From contig JABHUT010000179.1 in the NCBI GenBank assembly GCA_018658685.1, positions 1 to 8,571 on the forward strand: a stretch of 8,571 nucleotides of DNA. The letters are read 5' to 3'. Source of the stretch: Alphaproteobacteria bacterium (lineage in GTDB: Bacteria; Pseudomonadota; Alphaproteobacteria; MED-G09). The notes below the pieces were generated by a model. The model was given only the letters and a program-made list of their open reading frames with translations, was not told where the DNA came from and made no database searches. This document shows, one piece after another, positions 1 to 6,719 of the stretch. Numbering within the stretch: position 1 is the first letter of the stretch; each line of letters begins with the position of its first letter. A program made the position numbers and the translations under genes.

Positions 1-71
1 ATACAAGCTATCGAAATACCAATAGAAAGCTTATCATAAAATTTTTGATCTTTTGCTAGTTGTATAAACAT
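1..71 (-). CDS. Possible MerC-like small membrane protein, 5' end only (cut by window edge)
   Basis: This is an open frame starting with ATG at 71 and still open at base 1, giving 23 complete codons. The start has a good Shine-Dalgarno: minus-strand AAGGG lies about five bases before the ATG. The peptide has a short charged N-terminus (M-F-I-Q-L-A-K-D-Q-K-F-Y-D-K) and then L-S-I-G-I-S-I-A-C, which looks like the start of a transmembrane helix. The pattern 'D-K-L-x-I-x-I-S-x-x-C' resembles the beginning of MerC-domain proteins, where a Cys in the first helix is followed shortly by His-Cys, but that part is outside the window. It starts 32 bases after the tRNA-Glu 3' end on the same strand, with no terminator between, so the two could share a transcript. 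The reading frame and RBS are seen; the family assignment is a guess from a short stretch. Confidence 0.42.
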   Translation of the reverse strand, partial: MFIQLAKDQKFYDKLSIGISIAC

Positions 72-103
72 TTAATCCCTTTTACCCTTATAATACAAAA
101 AAC

Positions 104-178
104 TGGTAGTCCCTAGGGGAATCGAACCCCACTTTCCAGGTTGAAAACCTGGCGTCCTAACCGATAGACGAAGGGACC
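104..178 (-). tRNA. tRNA-Glu (anticodon UUC), CCA encoded
   Basis: A 75-base cloverleaf reads on the minus strand: acceptor GGTCCCT/AGGGACT, D-stem GTCT/GGAC, anticodon stem CCAGG/CCTGG with loop TTTTCAA (anticodon TTC, reading GAA and GAG), T-arm TGGGG-TTCGATT-CCCCT, discriminator A and an encoded CCA (104-106). Features associated with bacterial tRNA-Glu recognition are present: U11-A24, the U13-G22 pair with A46, and the missing base 47 (variable loop of only four bases, AAAG). Oddities are a G1-U72 wobble at the end of the acceptor stem and a U49-U65 mismatch at the base of the T-stem. It supplies Glu-tRNA for translation and, in bacteria that use the C5 route, also for tetrapyrrole synthesis; alphaproteobacteria normally use the ALA synthase route instead. 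A likely dedicated promoter lies just upstream at 192-220. Confidence 0.97.
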
Positions 179-191
179 ACAGTTTCATAAC

Positions 192-220
192 TGTATATAT
201 GTCTAATTAGAGAATATCAA
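192..220 (-). promoter_or_regulatory. Likely sigma-70 promoter for tRNA-Glu
   Basis: On the minus strand a TTGATA -35 hexamer (215-220, five of six consensus bases) is followed after exactly 17 bases by TATACA (192-197, four of six). A TATATA at 194-199 is an alternative -10 with a shorter spacer. Transcription would start near 185, leaving a leader of about seven bases before the mature tRNA 5' end at 178, which suits a tRNA gene needing RNase P trimming. The -35 begins right after the recJ stop codon (222-224). The spacer contains the 10-bp palindrome TCTAATTAGA (202-211), possibly by chance in such AT-rich DNA. Confidence 0.6.
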
Positions 221-221
221 G

Positions 222-2006
222 TCATCCCGTAAACAGATCTCGAATATGAAATTGAACAGCCTTATTGCCTTGCCAATCGTTCTTTTTTATAACTCCAGCA
301 ATATGAAATAATCCACCGGAATGATTCATAATAAGGTCGCCAACAGGGGTTCCTTTTGAACCAAATGCTATTGCATCTATGCTACCGTAATTTGCATTAG
401 AAAGCTTTACCCTTAAATGACCAGTGCCAACTTCAGACCAATAATCAATTTTTGCATTTTTTATAATAAATTGTGGCTCAGGATTGCCTTGACCGTAAGG
501 GGATGCAAGTTTAATTAAATCATATAAGTCTATGTTTATAATAGATGAATCTATAATATCGTCATATAAGTTTATTTTTTTCAAAGTACTTTCATCGGCT
601 TTATCAAATATTTTTTTTTCGCAAAATTCTTTAAATTCCTCAAACCTAGAAGAATCAAGACTAAAGCCCCCCGCCATTTTGTGTCCTCCTCCAGAATTAA
701 GAATTCCTCTATTAACAGCATCAATTATTAACTCACCCACATCAATTCCTGAAACTGAACGTGCTGAACCTGTTGAAATACCGTTATTAGTGCTAACAAC
801 AAAAGATGGTCTATAATATTTTTCTTTTAATCTACTAGCGACTATTCCTAAAACACCCAAATGCCAACCTTCACCATTCACAACAATGGAATTTGGTATT
901 GAATTTAATTTTTTTGAAGCGAGATCTTCCTCAATAATATTTGTCGCTTCAAAAAGAACTGTCTGTTCAATATTTTGTCTTTGCTGATTTAAGTTGTTTA
1001 ATCTTTCAGAGATTGCCATTACCTCGTCATCACTTTGGGATGTAAGAAGCCTAAAACCAAGATCTGATGCGCCAGTTCTTCCAGCGGCATTAATTCTTGG
1101 TCCAATTCGAAAACCTAATTCAGTCACTCCTATATCTTTAGAGCTTGAAATAGCTCTTAAACCCTCTATACCAAGCCTTTGCTTTTTAGCAATTACGTCA
1201 ATTCCCTCCTTAACAAAGGCTCTATTTAAACCTTTAAGCTGAACAACATCACAAACCGTTCCTAAAGCTACTAAATCCAGGTATTGCTTTAAACTTGGCT
1301 CAATAATATCTGGGTATAAACTCAATTCTCTTATTGCTCTTCTGAGTCCGACAATAAATATAAAGGTTAGACCAACTGCTGCTAAGTCATTAAGAAATGA
1401 GTCATCCTCTTTTCTAGATGGATTTATATGAGCACTACACTTTGGTAAAGGTTCATCAACCTTATGATGATCAATTATAATTGCCTTCATAGACTTACTG
1501 TCAGCATAATCCATAACATCAATCGATGTAGCACCACAATCTACAGTGATGAAAGTTTTTACACCCTTATCTAAAAAACCATCTATTGCAGATTTATTGG
1601 GCCCATAGCCCTCTTTGAGTCTATCTGGGATATATATTTCAGATTTAATATGATAGTGATCGAAAAATAACTTTAAAATAGATGAAGATGTAGCCCCATC
1701 AACGTCATAATCCCCTAATATTCCAATGATTTCATTATTTTTTATTGCAGCAATTAAACAATCTATTCCATTATCGAGATCATATAAACAGCTCGGATCT
1801 TTAAGTAATTTATTAACTTCTGGATAGAGAAAATCATTAACACCATCGGTATCAACATGTCTGCCAGCAAGAATTGTTGCAATAAGATCTGGAATATCAT
1901 TATCTTTTTTTAGTAGTGATATATTTTTTGAATCAGATACTCTTTTCTTCCATAGAGATCCTTTAGCAGATACTCTATTTTCTATAAAAGAAATGTCTTT
2001 TTGCAT
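222..2006 (-). CDS. recJ: Single-stranded-DNA-specific 5'-3' exonuclease RecJ
   Basis: RecJ degrades single-stranded DNA 5' to 3' with divalent metal in the cytoplasm, serving RecF-pathway recombination, mismatch repair and base-excision repair. The 594-aa length is close to the usual RecJ size (E. coli 577). DHH-family motifs are all visible: DYDVDG at 99-104, VDCG near 155-158, the DHH triad at 179-181, a metal-binding D253 in L-G-T-V-C-D-V-V, and RINAAGR at 304-310. The DHHA1 domain follows, with GSARSVSGIDV near 413-423 and GGGHKMAGG at 439-447. The C-terminal part (about 480-594), including G-Q-G-N-P-E-P-Q-F at 505-513, corresponds to the OB-fold that binds ssDNA. The ATG lies two bases after the glpX stop (TAA-AA-ATG) with little Shine-Dalgarno, so translation is probably coupled to glpX. 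It ends the cluster; no intrinsic terminator is seen behind it. Confidence 0.97.
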   Translation of the reverse strand: MQKDISFIENRVSAKGSLWKKRVSDSKNISLLKKDNDIPDLIATILAGRHVDTDGVNDFLYPEVNKLLKDPSCLYDLDNGIDCLIAAIKNNEIIGILGDYDVDGATSSSILKLFFDHYHIKSEIYIPDRLKEGYGPNKSAIDGFLDKGVKTFITVDCGATSIDVMDYADSKSMKAIIIDHHKVDEPLPKCSAHINPSRKEDDSFLNDLAAVGLTFIFIVGLRRAIRELSLYPDIIEPSLKQYLDLVALGTVCDVVQLKGLNRAFVKEGIDVIAKKQRLGIEGLRAISSSKDIGVTELGFRIGPRINAAGRTGASDLGFRLLTSQSDDEVMAISERLNNLNQQRQNIEQTVLFEATNIIEEDLASKKLNSIPNSIVVNGEGWHLGVLGIVASRLKEKYYRPSFVVSTNNGISTGSARSVSGIDVGELIIDAVNRGILNSGGGHKMAGGFSLDSSRFEEFKEFCEKKIFDKADESTLKKINLYDDIIDSSIINIDLYDLIKLASPYGQGNPEPQFIIKNAKIDYWSEVGTGHLRVKLSNANYGSIDAIAFGSKGTPVGDLIMNHSGGLFHIAGVIKKNDWQGNKAVQFHIRDLFTG

Positions 2007-2008
2007 TT

Positions 2009-2980
2009 TTAGCCGAGATTAAATTTTTCTTTATTAGTGTGATGGGATTTAATCCAACGTACTGTTCCAGAGGATGACCTCATAACGACAGTATTGGTCC
2101 ATAAACCATTATTATTTTCAATACCTGTGAGCATTGAACCACTTGTTACACCGGTAGCCGCAAATAATGCATCCCCGTTAACTAGATCATTTAATTTATA
2201 TATTTTATTATAGTCATCAATTCCCATCTTAGTAGCACGATCCTTTTTTTCTTGATCTTCCAAAACCAATTTGGCTTGCATTTGACCGCCTGTACACTTA
2301 AGAGCTGCTGCTGCCAAAACACCCTCTGGAGCTCCGCCAATTCCCATATAGATATCAATACCTGTAGATTTATCTGTTGTATGAATTACTCCAGCAATAT
2401 CACCGTCAGGGATTAATTTAACTCTGGCACCTGATGATCGAATAGCTTCAATTATATCTCCATGACGAGGTCTATCAAGAACACATACAGTTACTAACTC
2501 AATGGGTTTTTTTGTAGCCTTACTATAAGCCTTAACGTTTACATCTGGATCTTCATCTAGATGAACTAAATCATCAGGACATCCTGGCCCTATAGCAATT
2601 TTATCCATATAAACATCTGCTGCATTTAAAAGAGATCCTTTTTCAGCCATAGCAATAGTGGTTAGGGCATCTGCCTGACCTTTTGCTGTTAAAGTTGTGC
2701 CTTCAAGTGGATCAAGGGCTATATCTACTTCAGGACCCTTCCCAGTTCCAACTTTTTCTCCAATATATAGCATTGGAGCCTCATCTCTCTCCCCCTCTCC
2801 AATAACTACCTCACCTTGGATATCAAGCTTATTTAATTCTTTTCTCATGGCATCTACAGCAGCTTGATCAGCTTCTTTTTCATCACCCCTACCAACCAAT
2901 AAAGATGATGCAACAGCAGCTCTTTCAGTTACCCTTACTAGCTCAAGAGTTAAAATTCTATCTATAGTATTATCGCTCAT
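2009..2980 (-). CDS. glpX: Fructose-1,6-bisphosphatase class II (GlpX)
   Basis: It hydrolyses fructose 1,6-bisphosphate to fructose 6-phosphate, the committed step of gluconeogenesis, in the cytoplasm. The 323-aa length is typical of GlpX. Conserved parts are the N-terminal GRGDEKEAD segment (31-38; D33 is a metal ligand in E. coli GlpX), GEGERDEAPML (61-71), DIALDPLEGTT (86-96; D90 and E93 match the metal/catalytic acids of the family) and GIGGAPEGVLAAAALK (213-228; E219 matches the last metal ligand). No key residue looks lost. The ATG at 2980 follows a GAGG seven bases upstream that overlaps the hom stop codon, and the hom-glpX gap is nine bases, so it is co-transcribed with hom. Placement between hom and recJ is, as I recall, a common alphaproteobacterial arrangement rather than a functional link. 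If no class I FBPase exists in this genome, this would be its only FBPase (inference). Confidence 0.97.
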   Translation of the reverse strand: MSDNTIDRILTLELVRVTERAAVASSLLVGRGDEKEADQAAVDAMRKELNKLDIQGEVVIGEGERDEAPMLYIGEKVGTGKGPEVDIALDPLEGTTLTAKGQADALTTIAMAEKGSLLNAADVYMDKIAIGPGCPDDLVHLDEDPDVNVKAYSKATKKPIELVTVCVLDRPRHGDIIEAIRSSGARVKLIPDGDIAGVIHTTDKSTGIDIYMGIGGAPEGVLAAAALKCTGGQMQAKLVLEDQEKKDRATKMGIDDYNKIYKLNDLVNGDALFAATGVTSGSMLTGIENNNGLWTNTVVMRSSSGTVRWIKSHHTNKEKFNLG

Positions 2981-2987
2981 AAAAAAA

Positions 2988-2991
2988 CCTC
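2988..2991 (-). promoter_or_regulatory. glpX ribosome binding site overlapping the hom stop codon
   Basis: Minus-strand GAGG lies seven T residues before the glpX ATG and shares two bases with the hom TGA stop (2990-2992). Ribosomes terminating on hom would therefore sit on the glpX initiation site, pointing to coupled translation. It supports the ATG at 2980 as the true start. Confidence 0.75.
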
Positions 2992-4297
2992 ATAAATTGT
3001 CCTTAAGGACTGGTAGAAAAATTGGGTCCATAGATATTAAATCAGTATTTATCAACTCAGAAAAAGCTGAGTCAATTGATTCTGAATCAATCGGATGTGT
3101 TAGCATAATAACAGGAGTGAAATTTTTTTCATCTTTTAAATGAATACCACCCCTTTGAATTACTTGATCGATTGAAATACCATTCTTTCCTAAAATAGAT
3201 GTTAAGTTCGACATCGCTCCTTTTTGATCCGCTAAAAAAACTCTAAGATAATAGCATCTCTCTATAAAATTTTTATTAGAAACTGGAGCTGTTAGTTTGT
3301 TATGTTTCTTATTAAAAAGATGATGCTTAATATCTAGAGCAAAATCAACAACATCAGATAATACTGATGAAGATGTTGGACCTTCTCCAGCGCCCTCTCC
3401 CTCCAGAACTAACGTTCCACTATATTCTGTATTTATACAAACAACATTACTTACATTAGACACAGAACCTAAAGAGCTATTAATTTTAACCAATGTTGGA
3501 GAAACTTCTTTTCTTAAACTGCCTTCTATATTCGATGAAGAGCCAATTAATTTAATATTATAACCAAACTCATTAGCATATTTATGGTCAAGAGTTAAAA
3601 TATTCTCAATACCTTGAACAGAAATACCTTCGAGGGATGGAAATTCCGAAAAACATAAAGAATTTATAATTGAGAGTTTATGTGCTGCGTCAAGTCCATT
3701 AATATCAAAAGAAGGATCAGCTTCAGCATAACCTAGATTTTGTGCCTCTAAGAGCGCTTCTTCAAAACTTTTATCAGCCTCACTCATTCTTGAAAGTATA
3801 AAGTTTGAAGTGCCATTTAGAATTCCATAAATGCCATTAATTTTATCTAAGATAAGTCCTCCCCTTAGAGTTTTTATAACTGGAATTCCTCCTGCTACAG
3901 CAGCTTCGTAACCAATAAAAGAATTATTAGAGCTTGAGAGTTCTGAAAGTTCTTTTCCATGAGACGAAATAAGAGCCTTATTAGCTGTAATAAGTCCTTT
4001 TTTATTCTTAATTGCCTCTATTGCCAAATCGTAAGCAGTTCCTGATTCACCACCAATTAATTCTATAACCAGGTCAATACTAGTATCTTTAGCTAGGTCA
4101 ATCGGATTATCGAACCAAGTAAACTGATTGACATCAAAAGACCGGACTTTATTTTTATTAAACGCTGAAATACCTGATATTTGAAATCTAAAGTGGTATT
4201 TATCTTCTAATTCTTTCTTGTTTCTAAGTAGATTCTTGATTACACCGGATCCAATAGTTCCAAGGCCAGCAATACCAATTTTAATAGGATCATTCAT
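2990..4297 (-). CDS. hom: Homoserine dehydrogenase with C-terminal ACT domain
   Basis: It reduces aspartate-4-semialdehyde to homoserine with NAD(P)H, the branch point towards threonine, isoleucine and methionine. From the ATG at 4297 the protein is 435 aa, the size of monofunctional Hom proteins with an ACT domain. In order: the Rossmann loop GLGTIGSGV (about 11-19); ITANKALIS (about 103-111); YEAAVAGGIP (about 130-139); the substrate-site block NLGYAEADPSFDINGLDAAHK (about 187-207), which fits the homoserine dehydrogenase signature with the catalytic Lys at 207; and a C-terminal ACT domain from about 347 (L-R-V-F-L-A-D-Q-K-G-A-M), where such enzymes usually sense threonine. A TTG at 4300 could add one residue, but the ATG has the better Shine-Dalgarno spacing. 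The ATG overlaps the aminotransferase stop by eight bases (ATGAATGA), implying coupling. No fused aspartate kinase is present. Confidence 0.96.
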   Translation of the reverse strand: MNDPIKIGIAGLGTIGSGVIKNLLRNKKELEDKYHFRFQISGISAFNKNKVRSFDVNQFTWFDNPIDLAKDTSIDLVIELIGGESGTAYDLAIEAIKNKKGLITANKALISSHGKELSELSSSNNSFIGYEAAVAGGIPVIKTLRGGLILDKINGIYGILNGTSNFILSRMSEADKSFEEALLEAQNLGYAEADPSFDINGLDAAHKLSIINSLCFSEFPSLEGISVQGIENILTLDHKYANEFGYNIKLIGSSSNIEGSLRKEVSPTLVKINSSLGSVSNVSNVVCINTEYSGTLVLEGEGAGEGPTSSSVLSDVVDFALDIKHHLFNKKHNKLTAPVSNKNFIERCYYLRVFLADQKGAMSNLTSILGKNGISIDQVIQRGGIHLKDEKNFTPVIMLTHPIDSESIDSAFSELINTDLISMDPIFLPVLKDNL

Positions 4298-5465
4298 CAA
4301 GAAGCCTTTTTAAATTTCTAGCAGCCTGACGAATTCTTTGTTCATTTTCAACCATTGAAAGTCTAACAAAACCTTCGCCATTTTCTCCAAAACCAATACC
4401 AGGTGATACAGCAATATCAGCCTCTTCTAAAAGAATTTTTGAAAACTCTAAAGACGATAAATTTTTATATTTGTCAGGCAAAGGGGACCAAGCAAACATT
4501 GTTGCTTTTGGACTAGGAACATCCCAACCTGATCTTGAAAAAGACTCAACAAGCACATCTCTTCTTGCCTTATAAACATTTCTAATTTCATCAATTATAG
4601 ATTTTTCACTATTTAAAGCTGCAGCTGAAGCAACTTGAATAGGAGTAAATGCACCATAATCAAGATAAGATTTTATTCTAGTTAAAGCAGAAATTAAATA
4701 CTCATTTCCTACTGCAAAACCCATTCTCCAGCCTGGCATTGAAAAACTTTTGGAGAGTGATGTAAATTCAACAGCAATATCCTTTGCTCCTTCAACTTCG
4801 AGAATAGAGGCAGGAATCTCATTTTCATCAAAATAGATTTCTGCATAGGCTAAGTCTGATAATAAAATAATGTCATGCTTTTTTGCATAAGGAACAATTT
4901 CTTTATAAAAATCCAAGGAACAAATTTCTGCTGTTGGATTAGAGGGAAAATTAAGTATCATTGCCTTAATGTCTTTTTTAGAGCCCTCTACTTTTGAAGA
5001 AATTTCTGTCATTAGATCAATACCTGAATTCACATTATAATGAACTAAATTTGCTCCATTTATGATAAATCCAAAAGCATGGATTGGGTAAGCGGGATTA
5101 GGAACCAAAATAGTATCACCATCAGATGCTAGAACTTGAGCCATATTTGCAAGACCCTCTTTAGAGCCTATAGTGGCGATAATTTCTTTGTCATAATCTA
5201 ATTTAACATTAAATCTTCTTTCATAGTATTTTGCATTTGCCTTTCTTAGGCCTGAGATACCTCTAGATGCAGAATATCTATGCATTTTAGGGTCTAAGCT
5301 TGTTTCTACAAGCTTATCAACTATATGCTTTGGTGTTGGTATATCAGGATTACCCATACCAAAATCGATAATATCCTTTCCTTTTGCTCTAGCAGAATCT
5401 TTAATTCTATTAACCTCTGTAAAAACATAAGGAGGTAGTCTATCTAACTTTTCTAATTCTCTCAT
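4290..5465 (-). CDS. alaC: AlaC-type class I/II aminotransferase (glutamate-pyruvate type)
   Basis: This PLP-dependent fold-type I aminotransferase has 391 aa. The N-terminus (R-L-P-P-Y-V-F at 9-15, I-D-F-G-M-G-N-P-D at 33-41) closely follows E. coli AlaC/YfdZ as I remember it, as do the SKEGLA (101-106) and LSKSFSMPGWRMGF (237-250) blocks. Active-site residues are present: N176 in FPSNPT, D204 and Y207 in SDLAYA for the PLP ring, K239 for the Schiff base, and R368 in FVRLS for the substrate carboxylate. AlaC makes alanine from pyruvate and glutamate. Related proteins are often labelled LL-diaminopimelate or aspartate aminotransferase, and the neighbouring hom leaves a role in aspartate-family metabolism possible. 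It starts 13 bases after the lipoprotein stop without a clear Shine-Dalgarno and overlaps hom, so it belongs to the same transcript. Enzyme class is sure; substrate is not. Confidence 0.88.
   Translation of the reverse strand: MRELEKLDRLPPYVFTEVNRIKDSARAKGKDIIDFGMGNPDIPTPKHIVDKLVETSLDPKMHRYSASRGISGLRKANAKYYERRFNVKLDYDKEIIATIGSKEGLANMAQVLASDGDTILVPNPAYPIHAFGFIINGANLVHYNVNSGIDLMTEISSKVEGSKKDIKAMILNFPSNPTAEICSLDFYKEIVPYAKKHDIILLSDLAYAEIYFDENEIPASILEVEGAKDIAVEFTSLSKSFSMPGWRMGFAVGNEYLISALTRIKSYLDYGAFTPIQVASAAALNSEKSIIDEIRNVYKARRDVLVESFSRSGWDVPSPKATMFAWSPLPDKYKNLSSLEFSKILLEEADIAVSPGIGFGENGEGFVRLSMVENEQRIRQAARNLKRLLDE
4305..4308 (-). promoter_or_regulatory. hom ribosome binding site (decides the start)
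   Basis: Minus-strand AAGG, inside the 3' end of the aminotransferase gene, is seven bases before the ATG at 4297 and only four bases before the TTG at 4300. The usual spacing of five to nine bases favours the ATG. Confidence 0.65.
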
Positions 5466-5478
5466 ATTTTTAACATCA

Positions 5479-5721
5479 TTACTTTTTAGATAAAGCCTCT
5501 TTAATATCTAAGCTAAAATTATCTTCGCCTTCATTAACAATGCAAACATTACTGCGATTGACTGATGGCCATTTTGCCTCTTTATCTAATTTGTAATATT
5601 CCTCATCAGTTAGTACTTCTTTTACCTTATCGCTATAAAGATATTTACTCCTAATACTCTCACTTGTTCCGCAACTAGTAACCAGGAAAACAATCATAAA
5701 TAAAAGAAAGTTTGATTTCAT
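5479..5721 (-). CDS. Small putative lipoprotein of unknown function
   Basis: The 80-aa product is not one I recognise. Residues 1-16 form a classic lipoprotein signal: M-K, a hydrophobic stretch F-L-L-F-M-I-V-F-L, then V-T-S-C with the lipidated Cys at 17. The mature part is about 64 aa, hydrophilic and rich in Lys, Glu and Asp, with L-T-D-E-E-Y-Y-K-L-D-K-E-A-K-W-P at 37-52 and a second Cys at 60. The residue after Cys17 is Gly, which by the usual rule does not retain the protein in the inner membrane, so the outer membrane is likely. The ATG lies 15 bases after the argC stop and has no clear Shine-Dalgarno; the next gene starts 13 bases on. Coding is supported by the well-formed signal peptide and by the snug fit between two genes. 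It lacks the G-x-K-G-P-L-Y pattern of LptM-type small lipoproteins. Confidence 0.78.
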   Translation of the reverse strand: MKSNFLLFMIVFLVTSCGTSESIRSKYLYSDKVKEVLTDEEYYKLDKEAKWPSVNRSNVCIVNEGEDNFSLDIKEALSKK

Positions 5722-5736
5722 AATTAACTAATAAAG

Positions 5737-6690
5737 TTAAATATGTGTATCTTCAAGATATAAAGAGTCCTCTATGCCAAATGCTGCATTTAAATTTTGT
5801 ATACACTGAGTTGCAGCCCCTTTTAATAAATTATCAATTACACTGCATACGACCAAACTCTTTCCATCGTCGCCCAATGAAAAGCCTCCTATACTAGCAA
5901 GGTTAGTATTTATAATATTGGAAATAAGAGGTGGATTCTTATCAACTTTTATTAATTTTTTAGCTAAATAAAATTCCTTAAAAATTTCATAAACCTCTGA
6001 CTCTGAAGTCTTTTGGTCTAGCGAAAAATGCGATGTAACAAGAATACCTCTAAAAAATTCCGCAACATGCGGTGAAAAGGTAATTTTTTCATAACAATGC
6101 CTTTTAACTTCCTTTTCATGAGTATGGTTAGTTAAAGAGTATGGTAAAATATTATTCCTTAAAATTTCAGGATTATTTTTATCATTAGGAGTTGAGCCTG
6201 CACCGCTATAGCCAGATATTCCAACACATGAAACTTTTGAATTTATATAATCTTTCAAAGGGGCAATAGTTAGCTGAATTGCTGTCGCATAACAACCAGG
6301 ATTGCTAATTCTTTTTGTACCTTTTAAAATGTTATGTATTTCAGGAACACTATAGCTCCACTCATCATCAAATCTATAGTCAGAGCCAATATCTATAATA
6401 ATAATCGAATTATTTATTTTCTCAATTTGATCGATATAACTTGATGACTCACCATTCCCTAATGCACAAATCACTATGTCTACATCAGGCAAAGATAATG
6501 ATTCTAAACTTAACTTAGTATACTTTAGGTTAGAATTTTTTATATATCCCTCAACATTTTTTTCAGCAAGAGATTTGGAAAAAACCATAGAAAGATTAAA
6601 AACAGGATGCTTATTTAAGAGCTTGATAATTTCCTGACCTACATAACCTCTTCCGCCCAGCAAAGCTATATTATATTTTTTCTCACTCAT
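5737..6690 (-). CDS. argC: N-acetyl-gamma-glutamyl-phosphate reductase (ArgC)
   Basis: ArgC reduces N-acetylglutamyl-5-phosphate to N-acetylglutamate-5-semialdehyde with NADPH, the third step of arginine synthesis, in the cytoplasm. The 317-aa length fits the family. Visible are the nucleotide-binding loop GGRGYVG (12-18), I-G-S-D-Y-R-F (101-107, matching the family's D-x-S-A-D-F-R), the catalytic thiol C133 in SNPGCYAT (129-136), SGYSGAG (159-165), the likely catalytic H191 in N-H-T-H-E-K, FSPHVAEFFRGI (205-216) and the C-terminal KGAATQCIQNLN (290-301, family KGAAGQAxQNxN). The ATG at 6690 has AAGG eight bases upstream (6699-6702). It is the first gene after the rpsI terminator, with only 29 bp between T-tract and start, and heads the tightly packed run down to recJ. 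No ARG-box-like operator is evident. Confidence 0.96.
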   Translation of the reverse strand: MSEKKYNIALLGGRGYVGQEIIKLLNKHPVFNLSMVFSKSLAEKNVEGYIKNSNLKYTKLSLESLSLPDVDIVICALGNGESSSYIDQIEKINNSIIIIDIGSDYRFDDEWSYSVPEIHNILKGTKRISNPGCYATAIQLTIAPLKDYINSKVSCVGISGYSGAGSTPNDKNNPEILRNNILPYSLTNHTHEKEVKRHCYEKITFSPHVAEFFRGILVTSHFSLDQKTSESEVYEIFKEFYLAKKLIKVDKNPPLISNIINTNLASIGGFSLGDDGKSLVVCSVIDNLLKGAATQCIQNLNAAFGIEDSLYLEDTHI

Positions 6691-6719
6691 TCAAACTACC
6701 TTACTATTAATTTTTGGAC

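Noticed and set aside
179..194. Hairpin after recJ as a terminator
   Set aside because: The stem is six A/T-rich pairs with no T-run on the minus strand, it overlaps the likely tRNA -10 box, and it runs straight into the tRNA.
532..816. Plus-strand open frame of 94 codons
   Set aside because: It lies antisense to the recJ DHHA1 and C-terminal region, whose protein motifs are fully conserved, and the peptide is low in recognisable structure. It is a shadow of recJ.
994..1242. Plus-strand open frame of 82 codons
   Set aside because: It is antisense to the recJ stretch holding RINAAGR and has no Shine-Dalgarno or family resemblance.
4298..4300. TTG at 4300 as the hom start
   Set aside because: The ATG directly after it has better spacing (seven bases) from the AAGG and gives the usual short lead into the Rossmann fold. 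The TTG would add one residue only.
5479..5721. Small lipoprotein as LptM/YifL-type or entericidin
   Set aside because: LptM-type proteins have a G-x-K-G-P-L-Y-x-P pattern soon after the lipidated Cys, and entericidins are shorter and Gly/Ala rich. Neither fits this Lys/Glu-rich sequence.
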